Part shown: in pieces, positions 1 to 8,419 of the stretch
Layout: the number at the start of each line of letters is the position of its first letter
Numbering within the stretch: position 1 is the first letter of the stretch
Assembly: GCF_022631235.3 (NCBI RefSeq)
Contig: NZ_CP093310.2
Span: 248,001 to 312,000 of the forward strand
Source of the DNA: Psychrobacter raelei
GTDB lineage: Bacteria > Pseudomonadota > Gammaproteobacteria > Pseudomonadales > Moraxellaceae
Direction of reading: 5' to 3'
Length of the DNA: 64,000 bases
The notes under the pieces: model-generated
What the model saw: only the letters and a program-made list of their open reading frames with translations
What the model was told of the DNA's origin: nothing
The model's database searches: none
Program-made: the position numbers and the translations under genes

Positions 1-1038
1 GGCTTGAGACTCAGCGATATCACCGGCTGGGGTACTGGTACCGTGCGCATTGATATAGCCAATGTCACAGGGCTTAATACCCGCATCATTGATGGCCATA
101 ACCATAGAGCGGGCAGCACCGTTACCATCGGTCGGCGGCGCAGTGATATGATGCGCATCATCGCTCATACCGAAGCCCACAAGCTCTGCTAAGATTTTAG
201 CGCCGCGTGCTTTGGCATGGGCCAAGCTTTCTAACACCAGTACCCCTGAGCCATCACCCAATACGAAGCCATCACGGTCCTTATCAAATGGACGGCTGGC
301 ACGAGTTGGCTCATCATTGCGGGTAGACAAAGCGCCCATTGCAGCAAAGCCTGCCATACCCAGCGGGCTTGAGCCTTTTTCGCTACCGCCAGCGAGCATC
401 ACATCACAGTCGCCATAAGCGATAAGACGGGCGGCCAGACCAATGGCGTGTGAGGCTGAGGTACATGCAGTGGCAGTGGCTAAGTTTGGTCCACGTAAGT
501 TGTGCTTAATGGCCACCATACCTGAGGCCATATTGATAATGGTGCCTGGCAAGCAAAACGGAGACACACGGCGCACGCCTTGATTGGCCAGCGCATCACG
601 GTTGTCCTCGATAATCTGGATACCACCGATACCTGAGCCAATGATGGCACCGAAGCGATCAGGGTCTACGTTTTGCACTGGAGCAGGCTCAGCAGACAGG
701 GTATCGATAAAGCCGGCTTGTTTTAAGGCCATACCCGCTGCCGCTACGCCGTAGTGGACGAAGCTGTCATAACGGCGTGCTTCTTTTACGGCCATATATT
801 GGCTGACATCGAAGCCTTCAATAGTGCCGGCAAATTGTGAGCGATAAGTAGACGCATCAAAATGGGTAATGGGCTTAATACCACTTTCACCCGCAATGAG
901 GCGCTGCCAAGTGCTGTCCACATCCAGGGCAAGAGGCGTGATGGCGCCCATGCCTGTGATTACCACACGTTGATGGTCGCTGCGCTCATAATGGGGGGCT
1001 TTTGTTGTTGGATTATTATTATTTATAGGTAGACTCAT
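1..1038 (-). CDS. fabF: Beta-ketoacyl-ACP synthase II, FabF type (3' end outside window)
   Basis: The gene runs off the left edge, so 346 codons are visible of a family that is usually about 410. FabF elongates acyl-ACP with malonyl-ACP in cytosolic fatty acid synthesis. The active-site cysteine is visible in ACTSASHAIG (about 430-470) and the first catalytic histidine in NAHGTSTPAGD near the window edge. The start at 1036-1038 opens with a short polar, Asn-rich leader before the first beta strand, VVITGMGAITPL. The missing part would hold the second catalytic histidine. FabB is the alternative, but the motif spelling fits FabF better. No other fatty acid genes are adjacent inside the window. 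Confidence 0.93.
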   Translation of the reverse strand, partial: MSLPINNNNPTTKAPHYERSDHQRVVITGMGAITPLALDVDSTWQRLIAGESGIKPITHFDASTYRSQFAGTIEGFDVSQYMAVKEARRYDSFVHYGVAAAGMALKQAGFIDTLSAEPAPVQNVDPDRFGAIIGSGIGGIQIIEDNRDALANQGVRRVSPFCLPGTIINMASGMVAIKHNLRGPNLATATACTSASHAIGLAARLIAYGDCDVMLAGGSEKGSSPLGMAGFAAMGALSTRNDEPTRASRPFDKDRDGFVLGDGSGVLVLESLAHAKARGAKILAELVGFGMSDDAHHITAPPTDGNGAARSMVMAINDAGIKPCDIGYINAHGTSTPAGDIAESQA

Positions 1039-1110
1039 GATGGTATCGCCTTATCCTTAGCTTTGGCTTTGTTGTTTATTTATTGCCTAGTTTTTGTTTA
1101 ATGTTGGTGT

Positions 1111-1521
1111 TTATTCACCATACACCTTTAATTTGGCCGCAAAGGCACAGTTTTTGATACGGGCAGATTGTACGACCGCATCGCTTTCGCCATAAAGACG
1201 AGAGAGCTTGGCATCACGGGCAGCATTGTTATTGCTTTTGCCCAGGCCGATATTTATGTTGGGTGAAATGCCCCAGCGTCCTGCCGATACACCGACGCCC
1301 ACACCTGTGGTGGTGATGCCCGAAGCGCTGGATTTTTCATTATTAATATAAGAGTTGATTCGATTGTATTCTTGAGACAAGCTTGCACAGTCATAGTTTT
1401 GATAGGTGCTGGGCGGAATGTACTGCGGGGTGACATTGCCAGTGCTGGCACAGCCGGTTAATACCAAGGTGCCGAGCAGAGCACTTGAGGCCAGTAGCGC
1501 ATTAAGAGTAAGTTTTGGCAT
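1111..1521 (-). CDS. Small hypothetical lipoprotein
   Basis: This 136-residue protein starts with a basic N-terminus, a hydrophobic stretch and the lipobox LTGC with cysteine at about residue 24, so it should be a lipid-anchored envelope protein. The mature part contains a Gly/Val-rich segment (GVGVGVSAG) followed by an Asn/Gly-rich stretch, with two further cysteines, one near residue 45 and one near the C-terminus. I do not recognise the family. It lies 72 bases downstream of the fabF start on the same strand, so it is transcribed toward fabF. Function is unknown. Confidence 0.75.
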   Translation of the reverse strand: MPKLTLNALLASSALLGTLVLTGCASTGNVTPQYIPPSTYQNYDCASLSQEYNRINSYINNEKSSASGITTTGVGVGVSAGRWGISPNINIGLGKSNNNAARDAKLSRLYGESDAVVQSARIKNCAFAAKLKVYGE

Positions 1522-1591
1522 AAGGGTTCCTAGATTTGCTGTTGGGTTCGTCGCGGGGTAACCATTGTGTTAACGGCTAACTTGTTAACGG

Positions 1592-1951
1592 CTAAAAAAA
1601 GTTACTCGGTTTTACGAAAGCTAAGGTAACAATACCGATATAAGCCACTAAGGCAATGAAAATGCCCGCCTTACTTTGTGCAACTGTCGCTGTGGCTCTA
1701 AAGGCCTTAATACTAGCACTTATTGCCGCAAGGAGTAATATAATTTTGGCCGCCACCCACTGTAATGGCGCCCCAGTAGACAGAAGTGGCATCACCGTGA
1801 TTGCGCCTGAAATAATCAATAACGTGTAGACAATGTGAGTGGCAATTTTGCCTTTTTTATCGAAACGCTCACCTTTGGCCAACACCAAATAACTTTGCCA
1901 CAAAAATAATGCAATGGTTATAAAAGCCATCAACATGTGCATGTGTTTCAT
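1592..1951 (-). CDS. SirB family inner-membrane protein
   Basis: The product is 119 residues and almost entirely hydrophobic, with four likely membrane helices near residues 6-24, 37-55, 65-83 and 94-112. The spacing, the opening His/Met-rich segment and the WQSYLVLA motif after the first helix resemble the SirB2 family, small integral membrane proteins of unclear biochemical role. The ORF is complete and of normal family length. It lies 70 bases upstream of the lipoprotein gene on the same strand and could be cotranscribed with it. Assignment is from motif memory. Confidence 0.7.
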   Translation of the reverse strand: MKHMHMLMAFITIALFLWQSYLVLAKGERFDKKGKIATHIVYTLLIISGAITVMPLLSTGAPLQWVAAKIILLLAAISASIKAFRATATVAQSKAGIFIALVAYIGIVTLAFVKPSNFF

Positions 1952-2015
1952 AAGTTCCTCAAGCCGATGGGTATGGGACGGTATAGTTAATTAGATTTAA
2001 GCCAAAATAAAGACG

Positions 2016-2348
2016 CTAACCTTTGTTTTGTCCTGCACACAAGGGGCTAGCAGGTACAGATTGCTGCTCTTGTAATAAGCTATCCCACTCTTCAGGGGTA
2101 TACGCATGAATCGCTAGGGCATGAATGCTGCCGCCTTGAGAGGTCATTAACTCACCGGCCTGTGCATAGATGAGCTGGTGACGTGCCACGGCTCTTTTTG
2201 ACAAAAACTCAGGGCTGACTATGGTGAGTTTAAAGTGGCTTTCTTTGCCTTCAAAATAGCCGGCATGATTCATAGACTCGTTAACCAGATCAACATGCGT
2301 AGGGCTAAGTGCGTTAAGACGTTCAATAAGCTGATTATGAACTTGCAA
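2016..2348 (-). CDS. bolA: BolA family protein
   Basis: This 110-residue protein fits the BolA fold: an N-terminal helix with LIERLNAL, the segment HVDLVNESMNHAG, the core strand ESHFKLTIVSPEFLSKRAVARHQLIYAQAG cut short here by its usual loop, and IHALAIHAYTPEEW. BolA proteins partner monothiol glutaredoxins in iron-sulfur and redox signalling and affect cell shape under stress. The histidine after the second strand (HALAIHAYTPEEW) is the usual conserved one. The last 15 or so residues are an unconserved tail. Length and order are normal. It stands alone between the SirB-like gene and a peptidase gene. Confidence 0.9.
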   Translation of the reverse strand: MQVHNQLIERLNALSPTHVDLVNESMNHAGYFEGKESHFKLTIVSPEFLSKRAVARHQLIYAQAGELMTSQGGSIHALAIHAYTPEEWDSLLQEQQSVPASPLCAGQNKG

Positions 2349-2503
2349 AGTATATCTCCTAAACGATACGGCCTATAACTGTGATCATTAATTTAAGTGT
2401 GCACAGTTTTAATATGCCTATATTAGCAGTTAATGGGTCTTATACTCCAGTGTACAAGTGCAAACAAATTGCTACGAGTTTATCACTGAGGCGTTATTTG
2501 GAC

Positions 2504-2536
2504 AAAAAAACAGCCAATGCAAGGCAGTTGGCTGTG
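2504..2536 (-). terminator. Rho-independent terminator after the M48 peptidase gene
   Basis: The arms ACAGCCAA and TTGGCTGT form an 8 bp stem with a 10-base loop. Read on the minus strand the stem is followed by seven T residues. It lies about 35 bases past the peptidase stop codon. Confidence 0.8.
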
Positions 2537-2569
2537 GTTATAATAAGCGTAGCAGGGTAGATTAAGCGC

Positions 2570-3373
2570 TTACTTTTTGTAGTAAGGCATCACTTGGGGG
2601 ATAAGCGCTTGCAAGGTAGCAATACGGCTAGAGCTTGAAGGGTGAGTGCTTAAGAATTGTGGTGGCTCGCCTTGGCTGGCTGCCTGCATTTTTTTCCATA
2701 GGCTGATGGCCGCATTTGGATCATAGCCAGCTTTGGCCATCAGCACCAGACCGATCTGATCCGCTTCTGACTCTTGGGTGCGGCTGTGCGGACGGGCAAT
2801 ACCTAGGTCACCGGCAATATTGGCCAGCTCAGCTTGACCTTGTGATAGGCCAAAGATACTGGCGGCAAGGCCAATGCCGGTCTGGGTAGCATATTGACTC
2901 GACATACGCTCACGGGCATGTTCACGTAAGGCGTGTGCCATTTCGTGGCCCATAATGGCGGCAATCTCAGCATCAGTCAGCTTTAGCTTATCGATAATGC
3001 CTGAGTAAAACATGATTTTACCACCGGGTAATACAAAAGCGTTCAACTCAGGTGAGTTAATAGTATGCACTTCCCACTGCCAATTTTTGGCATCACCGCG
3101 GTAAGCTTCTGCTTGTGGAATGAGCTTACGTGCAATGCTGTTTAGGCGGGCAAGCTGGGCGGCATTGGTATCGAGTACTTTTTGTTTGCTTGCTTTTTGT
3201 AGCAGCTGATTGTAACTTTGCGCTGACATTTGTAGTACTTGATCGCTTGAGACCAATAACAGCTGCTGGCGGTCACTGCCGATAAGGCCTGAATTGGTGG
3301 TTGAGCTACAGCCGGTTAATGCCATAACCGATAAAGAGGCGGCAAGGGTGCTGCGAATTAAAAAGTTTTTCAT
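2570..3373 (-). CDS. M48 family zinc metallopeptidase lipoprotein (YcaL/LoiP-like)
   Basis: I take the start at 3371-3373. It has a good ribosome site (GAGAGG) and gives a signal peptide with the lipobox ALTGCSS. A longer frame from 3571 adds 66 residues with no signal logic. The 267-residue product has the zinc motif HEMAH in MGHEMAHALREH and the downstream ESEADQIG segment that supplies the third zinc ligand. Such envelope M48 lipoproteins (YcaL, LoiP, BepA relatives) take part in outer-membrane protein quality control. No TPR domain follows, so it is not a full BepA. It is monocistronic, with a terminator just downstream. Confidence 0.88.
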   Translation of the reverse strand: MKNFLIRSTLAASLSVMALTGCSSTTNSGLIGSDRQQLLLVSSDQVLQMSAQSYNQLLQKASKQKVLDTNAAQLARLNSIARKLIPQAEAYRGDAKNWQWEVHTINSPELNAFVLPGGKIMFYSGIIDKLKLTDAEIAAIMGHEMAHALREHARERMSSQYATQTGIGLAASIFGLSQGQAELANIAGDLGIARPHSRTQESEADQIGLVLMAKAGYDPNAAISLWKKMQAASQGEPPQFLSTHPSSSSRIATLQALIPQVMPYYKK

Positions 3374-3580
3374 TATTATCCTCTCAATAAGGAAAGTAGT
3401 GCGCAAGCCATTAATAGCCAAGGCGCAATGAGTATCCAAGTCATCAATATTGTCGCTATAGTAACGAAATTTTATGTCTGGTAAGGTAATAAAACAGCGG
3501 TTTATTGTAAATGTAGAGTTACGGTTTGACAGAGTTTTTTGCCCTTCAACCGAAAAAATGCGATAAACCAAAAAAAAGTG

Positions 3581-3608
3581 TTGACACTGTACAAAATTAA
3601 TCTATAAT
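3581..3608 (+). promoter_or_regulatory. Sigma-70 promoter of the first tRNA-Gly gene
   Basis: A perfect TTGACA (3581-3586) and a perfect TATAAT (3603-3608) are separated by 16 bases. The tRNA begins 50 bases further on. Confidence 0.88.
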
Positions 3609-3658
3609 AGCCCACCTATCAAGACGCAGCAATGACTATGGTCTAAGCGACTGATTAA

Positions 3659-3734
<76 letters not shown>

Positions 3735-3807
3735 ATTTGCTTTAATACGATTACCTATTTAGTAATACGTTGTTTTAGCCTTAAGCACACGTTTCAAATG
3801 GCCGGTA

Positions 3808-3835
3808 TTGACAGATTCTATTTTTAATCTATAAT
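3808..3835 (+). promoter_or_regulatory. Sigma-70 promoter of the second tRNA-Gly gene
   Basis: TTGACA (3808-3813) and TATAAT (3830-3835) with 16-base spacing, the same layout as the first copy. The tRNA begins 36 bases later. Confidence 0.88.
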
Positions 3836-3870
3836 ACCTGTCTTAGCTAGTCAGCACGATCTTACCAAAT

Positions 3871-3946
<76 letters not shown>

Positions 3947-3956
3947 TATTCTAAAG

Positions 3957-3987
3957 AAGCCTCACTTCATAGTGAGGCTTTTTTTTG
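3957..3987 (+). terminator. Terminator after the second tRNA-Gly
   Basis: AAGCCTCAC and GTGAGGCTT form a 9 bp stem around a 6-base loop, followed by a run of T. It lies inside the island, so it was brought by the element. A different terminator follows attR. Confidence 0.88.
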
Positions 3988-4082
3988 TCTTTAAAATCAG
4001 TAGATTAATAGGGAATTTTCTATCAGGTATAAAGGAATTTATTAATCATATCTTAACATTAAAAACCTTAGTCGATGGAGAC

Positions 4083-4267
4083 GTGACCAAAACGTGACCC
4101 TTTCGTGCCCAAGTAGTAAAACTCCAACCGTAAAATTGACCCCGACCTTTCTATTTTATAGATTGGAATCAAATATTATATTAATAAAAATGTTTTTCCA
4201 AATATGACTTCATATTTTGGTAGATTAGATACGTAGCTATCAAAAAAAGCGTGACCAAAACGTGACC
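4083..4267 (+). promoter_or_regulatory. Candidate integrase arm-type sites (paired CGTGACC repeats)
   Basis: The 17-base word GTGACCAAAACGTGACC occurs twice, at 4083-4099 and 4251-4267. Each copy is itself two CGTGACC-like heptamers separated by AAAA. A further relative, CGTGCCC, is at 4104. A degenerate CGTGACAAAA lies at 46520, close to attR. Paired short repeats within 350 bases of an att core are typical arm sites for lambda-type integrases with an N-terminal arm-binding domain. The rest of 3988-4346 is AT-rich with no gene that I can see. Confidence 0.6.
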
Positions 4268-4346
4268 AGATAAATAATTTTTTTATTAAAAATCAAATAG
4301 TTATAACGTTATTGGACTTCAGTTAAAATTAACCAACTCTCCCCTT

Positions 4347-4589
4347 TTAATCCTCATTCGATACCTCTCCTTTATCAACTTCCTTAGAGTCTGGCTCATA
4401 AACAAATAAGTCACCTACCTGGACATCTAAAAACTCACACAATTGATTTATGGTATTGAAATCAATCCTAGAAGACTCGTCATTATATAGTTTATGAAGA
4501 GTTGATTTACTCATGCCTGTTGCTCTCACGACATCTGCTACTCGAAGCCTTTTTTCAGCAAGAATGACGGGGAAATTATTTTTGATCAT
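4347..4589 (-). CDS. Xre-family (Cro/CI-type) HTH regulator
   Basis: This 80-residue protein is essentially one helix-turn-helix domain: VADVVRATGMSKSTLHKLYND gives the two DNA-binding helices when split at the turn after TGM, and the rest is the tail INQLCEFLDVQVGDLFVY followed by an acidic C-terminus. It resembles short Cro/CI or YozG-type repressors. It is divergent from the excisionase-like and integrase genes, and the 195-base gap between them has a promoter and an inverted repeat. A role in keeping the island integrated is inferred from this layout. Confidence 0.82.
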   Translation of the reverse strand: MIKNNFPVILAEKRLRVADVVRATGMSKSTLHKLYNDESSRIDFNTINQLCEFLDVQVGDLFVYEPDSKEVDKGEVSNED

Positions 4590-4617
4590 AAAATTACCTC
4601 TTTTCGGGTAAAAATGC

Positions 4618-4646
4618 TTTACATTGGGGTAAAAAGATTGTATAGT
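4618..4646 (+). promoter_or_regulatory. Promoter for the excisionase-integrase operon
   Basis: TTTACA (4618-4623), a 17-base spacer and TATAGT (4641-4646) face the excisionase-like gene. The word GGGTAAAAA occurs at 4606 and again at 4627 inside the spacer, which could be a repressor half-site. Confidence 0.6.
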
Positions 4647-4659
4647 ACGTAAATAGAGT

Positions 4660-4687
4660 AATTATTACCATTAAACAGGTAATAATT
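4660..4687. promoter_or_regulatory. Inverted repeat, candidate operator of the island regulator
   Basis: AATTATTACC and GGTAATAATT are perfect 10-base arms with an 8-base spacer. The site lies just downstream of the -10 box of the integrase-side promoter, in the divergent gap. It is a plausible site for the Xre-like protein encoded at 4347-4589. Confidence 0.55.
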
Positions 4688-4784
4688 ATTCGAATAGAAG
4701 AATTTATACTTTCTTAAAGTTTAAATTCATTTTACATTCTAGCACTTAATGCAGGTATTTATTAACTGAAAAAAGGTAAAAATT

Positions 4785-5000
4785 ATGAGTAATACATATT
4801 TAACAACAGATGAGCTTGCAGAACGTATCAAATACGATCCACGCACAATACGTAATCAACTAAAAGACAGCGTATTAATTGAAAATATTCATTACATACG
4901 TCCGTTTGGCGGTAGAAAGATTTTGTATGTTTGGGAGCGTATCGAGGAGGATATGTGCAAGCCAGTAATGAGTACTATTAATGGAATGGCTCTTCAATAA
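4785..5000 (+). CDS. Excisionase-like small DNA-binding protein
   Basis: A 71-residue protein opening YLTTDELAERIKYDPRTIRN, which is a MerR/AlpA-type winged helix-turn-helix start, followed by IHYIRPFGGRKILYVWERIE, the usual wing. Proteins of this build directly upstream of an integrase act as excisionases or directionality factors. The stop is 17 bases before the integrase start and an AAGGAG ribosome site lies between. The role is inferred from size, fold signature and position. Confidence 0.75.
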   Translation: MSNTYLTTDELAERIKYDPRTIRNQLKDSVLIENIHYIRPFGGRKILYVWERIEEDMCKPVMSTINGMALQ

Positions 5001-5017
5001 TTTTAAGGAGATAAACT

Positions 5018-6484
5018 ATGGCTACTATGAGAGCACGCTTTGGCAAGTTAGTTGTTGATTTTAGATATATGGGGGTACGCTGTAGAGAAAAGACAGCTTT
5101 TGCAGATACCCCTGCTAATCGCAAAAAACTAGATAAAATACTTAAAAAGATGGAAGCAGAAATAACGCTTGGAATATTCGATTATGCTGCCTATTTTCCT
5201 AAAAGTGAAAAAGCAGAAGAGATGCGGAAGTTATCTGATAGGTCAGAGGCTTGTATCAGTCGTAATCCAAGTTTTAGAGAATTTTCCGATATTTGGTTTG
5301 AAGAAAAGATGATTGAATGGCGGCCTTCTTATCGAAAAAAGGTCAAGATTATTCTTAATAAGTACTTGATACCCAGTTTTGGTAATAAAGCAATACACGT
5401 TATAAAGAAGCCAGACTTGATGGCCTTCCGTAGCTCTCTCGCCAAAGTTCGTTACGGTAAAGATGGCCAATCAAGTCTGTCGGTAACACGGATCAACGAG
5501 ATCATGATACCTCTTCGTATGATACTAGAAGAAGCGTCAGAACGCTACGAGTTTGAGATGCCTTTTAAAAATATTAAAAATCTAAAACAGTATCGTCCAA
5601 CAGTTAATCCTTTCACGTTAAATGAAGTATGGCGGATTATTAATGTTGTACGTAAAGAATTTAAGCCTTATTACACTATAAGATTCTTTACAGGAATGCG
5701 TACCAGTGAGATTGATGGACTGACATGGGATTGCGTTGATTTTCATAGAAGAGAGATTTCAATTAAACAGGCTCTTGTAGATGGAGAGCTTGGACCAACT
5801 AAGACCGTTGGATCGCAACGTGAAATCATTATGTCGCAAATTGTCTATGATGCTCTGCAAGAACAAAAAAGACGTACTTATGGTAAATCTGATTTTGTTT
5901 TTTGTAATAGTCAAGGCAATCCTCTTGAGTATCGCAATGTTAATCGAAGAGTGTGGAAGCCAACTCTTGAGTTATTAGGTCTTAAACACAGACGGGCTTA
6001 TCAAACTAGACATACAGCAGCAACGCTTTGGCTTGCTGCTGGTGAAAATCCTGAATGGATAGCACGGCAAATGGGACATAGTAGTACAGAAATGTTATTT
6101 AGGGTGTATAGCCGTTATGTGCCAGATATTACCCGTCAGGATGGCTCTGCAATAGATAATTTGCTACTTGCCAGTAAGGAGAGGCTTGTCAGCCCACATA
6201 CAACGAATAGCGACACAAAAGTTATAAATGGTAATCAGTTAGATAGTGACGAGATAAACTCTAATGATAATCATATATCTGGCGACATTACTGAGGTAGA
6301 AGTAAGTTTAGAATCTGAATCAGAGGAAGATGCAAAGATAGACACAATCGACACTGGATTTACAGGTTCTGATGTGACGAATAACTTTAGGCCTTTTTAT
6401 TACTTAAATAGGGTTGCCACCGAACAAGATAAGTCAGTTAATTTTGACCAGAAAGGCGAGGAGCAGACCCATGAAAATAATTAA
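5018..6484 (+). CDS. int: Tyrosine-type site-specific integrase of the island
   Basis: This 488-residue protein has an arm-binding N-terminal domain of the kind seen in lambdoid integrases (about 1-60), a core-binding SAM-like domain (about 85-190) and a catalytic domain (about 195-375). The catalytic residues visible are Arg in FFTGMRTSEIDGL, the Arg-His pair in QTRHTAATLW, the Gly-His of QMGHSSTEM and the nucleophile Tyr in VYSRYVPD. A poorly conserved acidic tail of about 100 residues follows. The ribosome site AAGGAG is 9 bases upstream. Its position about 1.1 kb from attL in tRNA-Gly makes it the likely enzyme for this island. It overlaps the next gene by 14 bases. Confidence 0.95.
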   Translation: MATMRARFGKLVVDFRYMGVRCREKTAFADTPANRKKLDKILKKMEAEITLGIFDYAAYFPKSEKAEEMRKLSDRSEACISRNPSFREFSDIWFEEKMIEWRPSYRKKVKIILNKYLIPSFGNKAIHVIKKPDLMAFRSSLAKVRYGKDGQSSLSVTRINEIMIPLRMILEEASERYEFEMPFKNIKNLKQYRPTVNPFTLNEVWRIINVVRKEFKPYYTIRFFTGMRTSEIDGLTWDCVDFHRREISIKQALVDGELGPTKTVGSQREIIMSQIVYDALQEQKRRTYGKSDFVFCNSQGNPLEYRNVNRRVWKPTLELLGLKHRRAYQTRHTAATLWLAAGENPEWIARQMGHSSTEMLFRVYSRYVPDITRQDGSAIDNLLLASKERLVSPHTTNSDTKVINGNQLDSDEINSNDNHISGDITEVEVSLESESEEDAKIDTIDTGFTGSDVTNNFRPFYYLNRVATEQDKSVNFDQKGEEQTHENN

Positions 6485-6758
6485 TTATGATGAGCTTCTT
6501 GCAGATCACAAACCAAAAGGTTATTTCAGTGATGAAGCCAATAGGCTTGCCAATATATTGATACATGAATATTGTATTCAAAAAGATAATGGACTAGCTC
6601 GCTTTTTAGATGTGGATAGTTGTTTTGACGATCATACGGCTCTTAGGGTCTGGGTCCAAAAACAATTAGAGACTCAAGAAGATTATATAACCGATGAGCT
6701 GCTTTTAGAGTTGCAAAGTCGACTTTATCAGCTTATTCCACAGACTGACTATCGATAA
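6471..6758 (+). CDS. Hypothetical protein coupled to the integrase
   Basis: I place the start at 6471, where GGCGAGGAG precedes ATG, giving 95 residues. A longer frame from 6414 would lie wholly inside the integrase gene. The protein is acidic and helical, with no motif I recognise, and no signal peptide or membrane segment. The 14-base overlap with the integrase stop argues for translational coupling. A second small gene follows 11 bases later. It may be a conserved accessory of this integrase type. Function is unknown. Confidence 0.65.
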   Translation: MKIINYDELLADHKPKGYFSDEANRLANILIHEYCIQKDNGLARFLDVDSCFDDHTALRVWVQKQLETQEDYITDELLLELQSRLYQLIPQTDYR

Positions 6759-6769
6759 GGAGAAGAGGT

Positions 6770-7090
6770 ATGAGCTTGAAACTTATCTATAGTCCTATGA
6801 CGTGTGAAGCTGTCAAACAGCTATGTTAGGATTACTGGTCTTTTGATAATAATGGCGGTTATATTGCCTATGTCAAAAAGCTATGTCAGGAATATAATGT
6901 TTCGCCTAATGAGCTTTTCGTAGCTATAAGCACTTGTCATGTTTATATTGATGATGTACGTTGCCAATACTGTGGTAGTTGCTGTCCAATAGAGGTACCT
7001 GCTGATATTCCTTATATGCGTTCAAAGACTTCTTGGTTTTGTGAGGCCTGTATTAGCTTTTCAAGAGGGCAGGTATTGGTTGGAAAATAA
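6770..7090 (+). pseudogene. Zinc-ribbon-like protein with an in-frame TAG
   Basis: A ribosome site (AAGGAGAAGAG) precedes ATG at 6770. The 107-codon frame is open apart from TAG at 6827-6829 (codon 20). The context CTATGTTAGGATTAC resembles CTATGTCAGGAATAT further along, so a CAG to TAG change is likely. The distal part has RCQYCGSCC and FCEACI, two cysteine pairs that look like a zinc ribbon. It follows the 95-residue gene in the same operon and a terminator comes directly after. It is either a recent single-base pseudogene or a read-through gene. I do not recognise the family. Confidence 0.65.
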
Positions 7091-7103
7091 CTAGTTGTTC
7101 GAT

Positions 7104-7140
7104 AAAAAAGGCAGAGAGCAAAAAGCTATCTGCTTTTTTT
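7104..7140 (+). terminator. Terminator of the integrase operon
   Basis: AAAAAGGCAGA and TCTGCTTTTTTT pair around a 12-14-base loop that may itself pair (AGC with GCT). The T run follows. It lies just after the zinc-ribbon frame. Confidence 0.65.
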
Positions 7141-7198
7141 AAGCAATATCCATTAATTCATATTGAGCCAAATATATTTAATAAATTATGTTCTTAAT

Positions 7199-8390
7199 CT
7201 CTGCACACGACAAAAAAATTATCCCCACCCAATTTTCATAGGTTTAGGGGTTAAAAAGCTAACTAACTGTCGAAGTACAGTCTTATCATTGTTAAAAAAC
7301 ACCAAGCGCAGGCCCTCAATCAACACATCCAGGCCAAGCACAAACAAACTGGCTTGAGGTCGAGCGTTTGACTTCAACTTGCGTTTTAACGGCTTATCTT
7401 TGTCTTTATAAATACCGACATGATAAGCCCAACAAAATGCTAAGGCGTTCACTGCGACTAATTTACTGACCCGATCAAGATGGGTTAAGTGGGTATCTTC
7501 AAGATTAAAGCCACGCCCCTTTAAACAAGCAAATAAAGTCTCAATCTCCCAACGCTTAGCATAGCTTGTCATCGCATCCACTGTTTCTAGTTGATTGGTT
7601 GCGACAATCACTAAACCATAGTCTTTATCACGCTTGGCAAATACTCGAACCAAACAACCATCGACAGTCAGTATTCGCCCATGTCGATATGTTTCTTGAT
7701 GGCTAACATGGCGCAATAACTCTTTAATCTGTACCAACTTGCCATGATGATTCTTAACTTTACTGTTCTTCTTAATCCGTATGGCAAAGGGTATGTGATT
7801 ATTGGTGAGCCAGTTAAACCATTTTTCGCCAACAAACTCTCTGTCCGCTACTATCATCTCAAGGTTATCTTTGCCAAATTGTTTGATAAACCGCTCAATA
7901 AGTTCACAGCGTTCAAGATGGTTTGTATTACCTCGCTTATCTAGCATTTGCCAGTATAAGGGGATGGCTATCCCTTTATATACCACCCCTAGCATAAAGA
8001 TGTTGAGGTTACTTTTACCCCATTTCCAGTTGGTGCGGTCAATGGTTAAGGTGACTTTGCCTAGCCCAAATAGTCGATATATCATTAAAGCTAATTGATC
8101 GTAGTCTATCCTCGCTTCGGCAAAAAATCGCTGTAGTCTGCGATAGTGGCTGTCGGTCTTGCCACCCTTAGGGAGGTGTCTTGCTATTTTTTTTAAGATT
8201 ACTGCTTTGAGCAGTAATCAGGGCTATTATCATTAGGCTCAAACATGTGATTCTTGCCTTGTTCATACTCAGGTTTTGGGTTAAAGTTTCACTAAGTCTG
8301 TTAAAGTTTGGCATGGTCTGATTCGTCTTAAAAATCACTATTATGCCTTTGCTTTAACAGACTTTTTTGTTTTTTTTGTCGTGTGCAGAG
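7199..8390. mobile_element. IS4-family insertion sequence, about 1.19 kb
   Basis: The ends carry a perfect 20-base inverted repeat: CTCTGCACACGACAAAAAAA at 7199-7218 and its complement at 8371-8390. One transposase gene fills the inside on the minus strand. The flanks (TGTTCTTAAT left, CTATTTTTAT right) show no target duplication, so a rearrangement after insertion is possible. Confidence 0.85.
7219..8314 (-). pseudogene. IS4-family transposase, frameshifted at a poly-A tract
   Basis: The N-terminal part reads from ATG at 8312-8314 in one frame (about 42 codons, ending QSSNLKK). It continues as IARHLPKGGKTDSHYRRL in another frame down to 7219. The two meet at a run of eight A on the coding strand (8187-8194); one base must be lost, or a +1 shift made, to join them. 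DDE residues are visible in LTIDRTNWKWG, MIVADREFVG and KRWEIETLFACLK. The fused product would be about 365 residues, normal for the family. It may be a pseudogene or may rely on slippage. Confidence 0.82.
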
Positions 8391-8419
8391 CTATTTTTAT
8401 TACTGATATAGGATCAAAT

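Noticed and set aside
4-418. Plus-strand frames opposite fabF
   Set aside because: They are antisense to clear FabF coding sequence with its active-site motifs.
3374-3571. A longer start for the M48 peptidase
   Set aside because: The added 66 residues precede the signal peptide, and the internal start has a good ribosome site.
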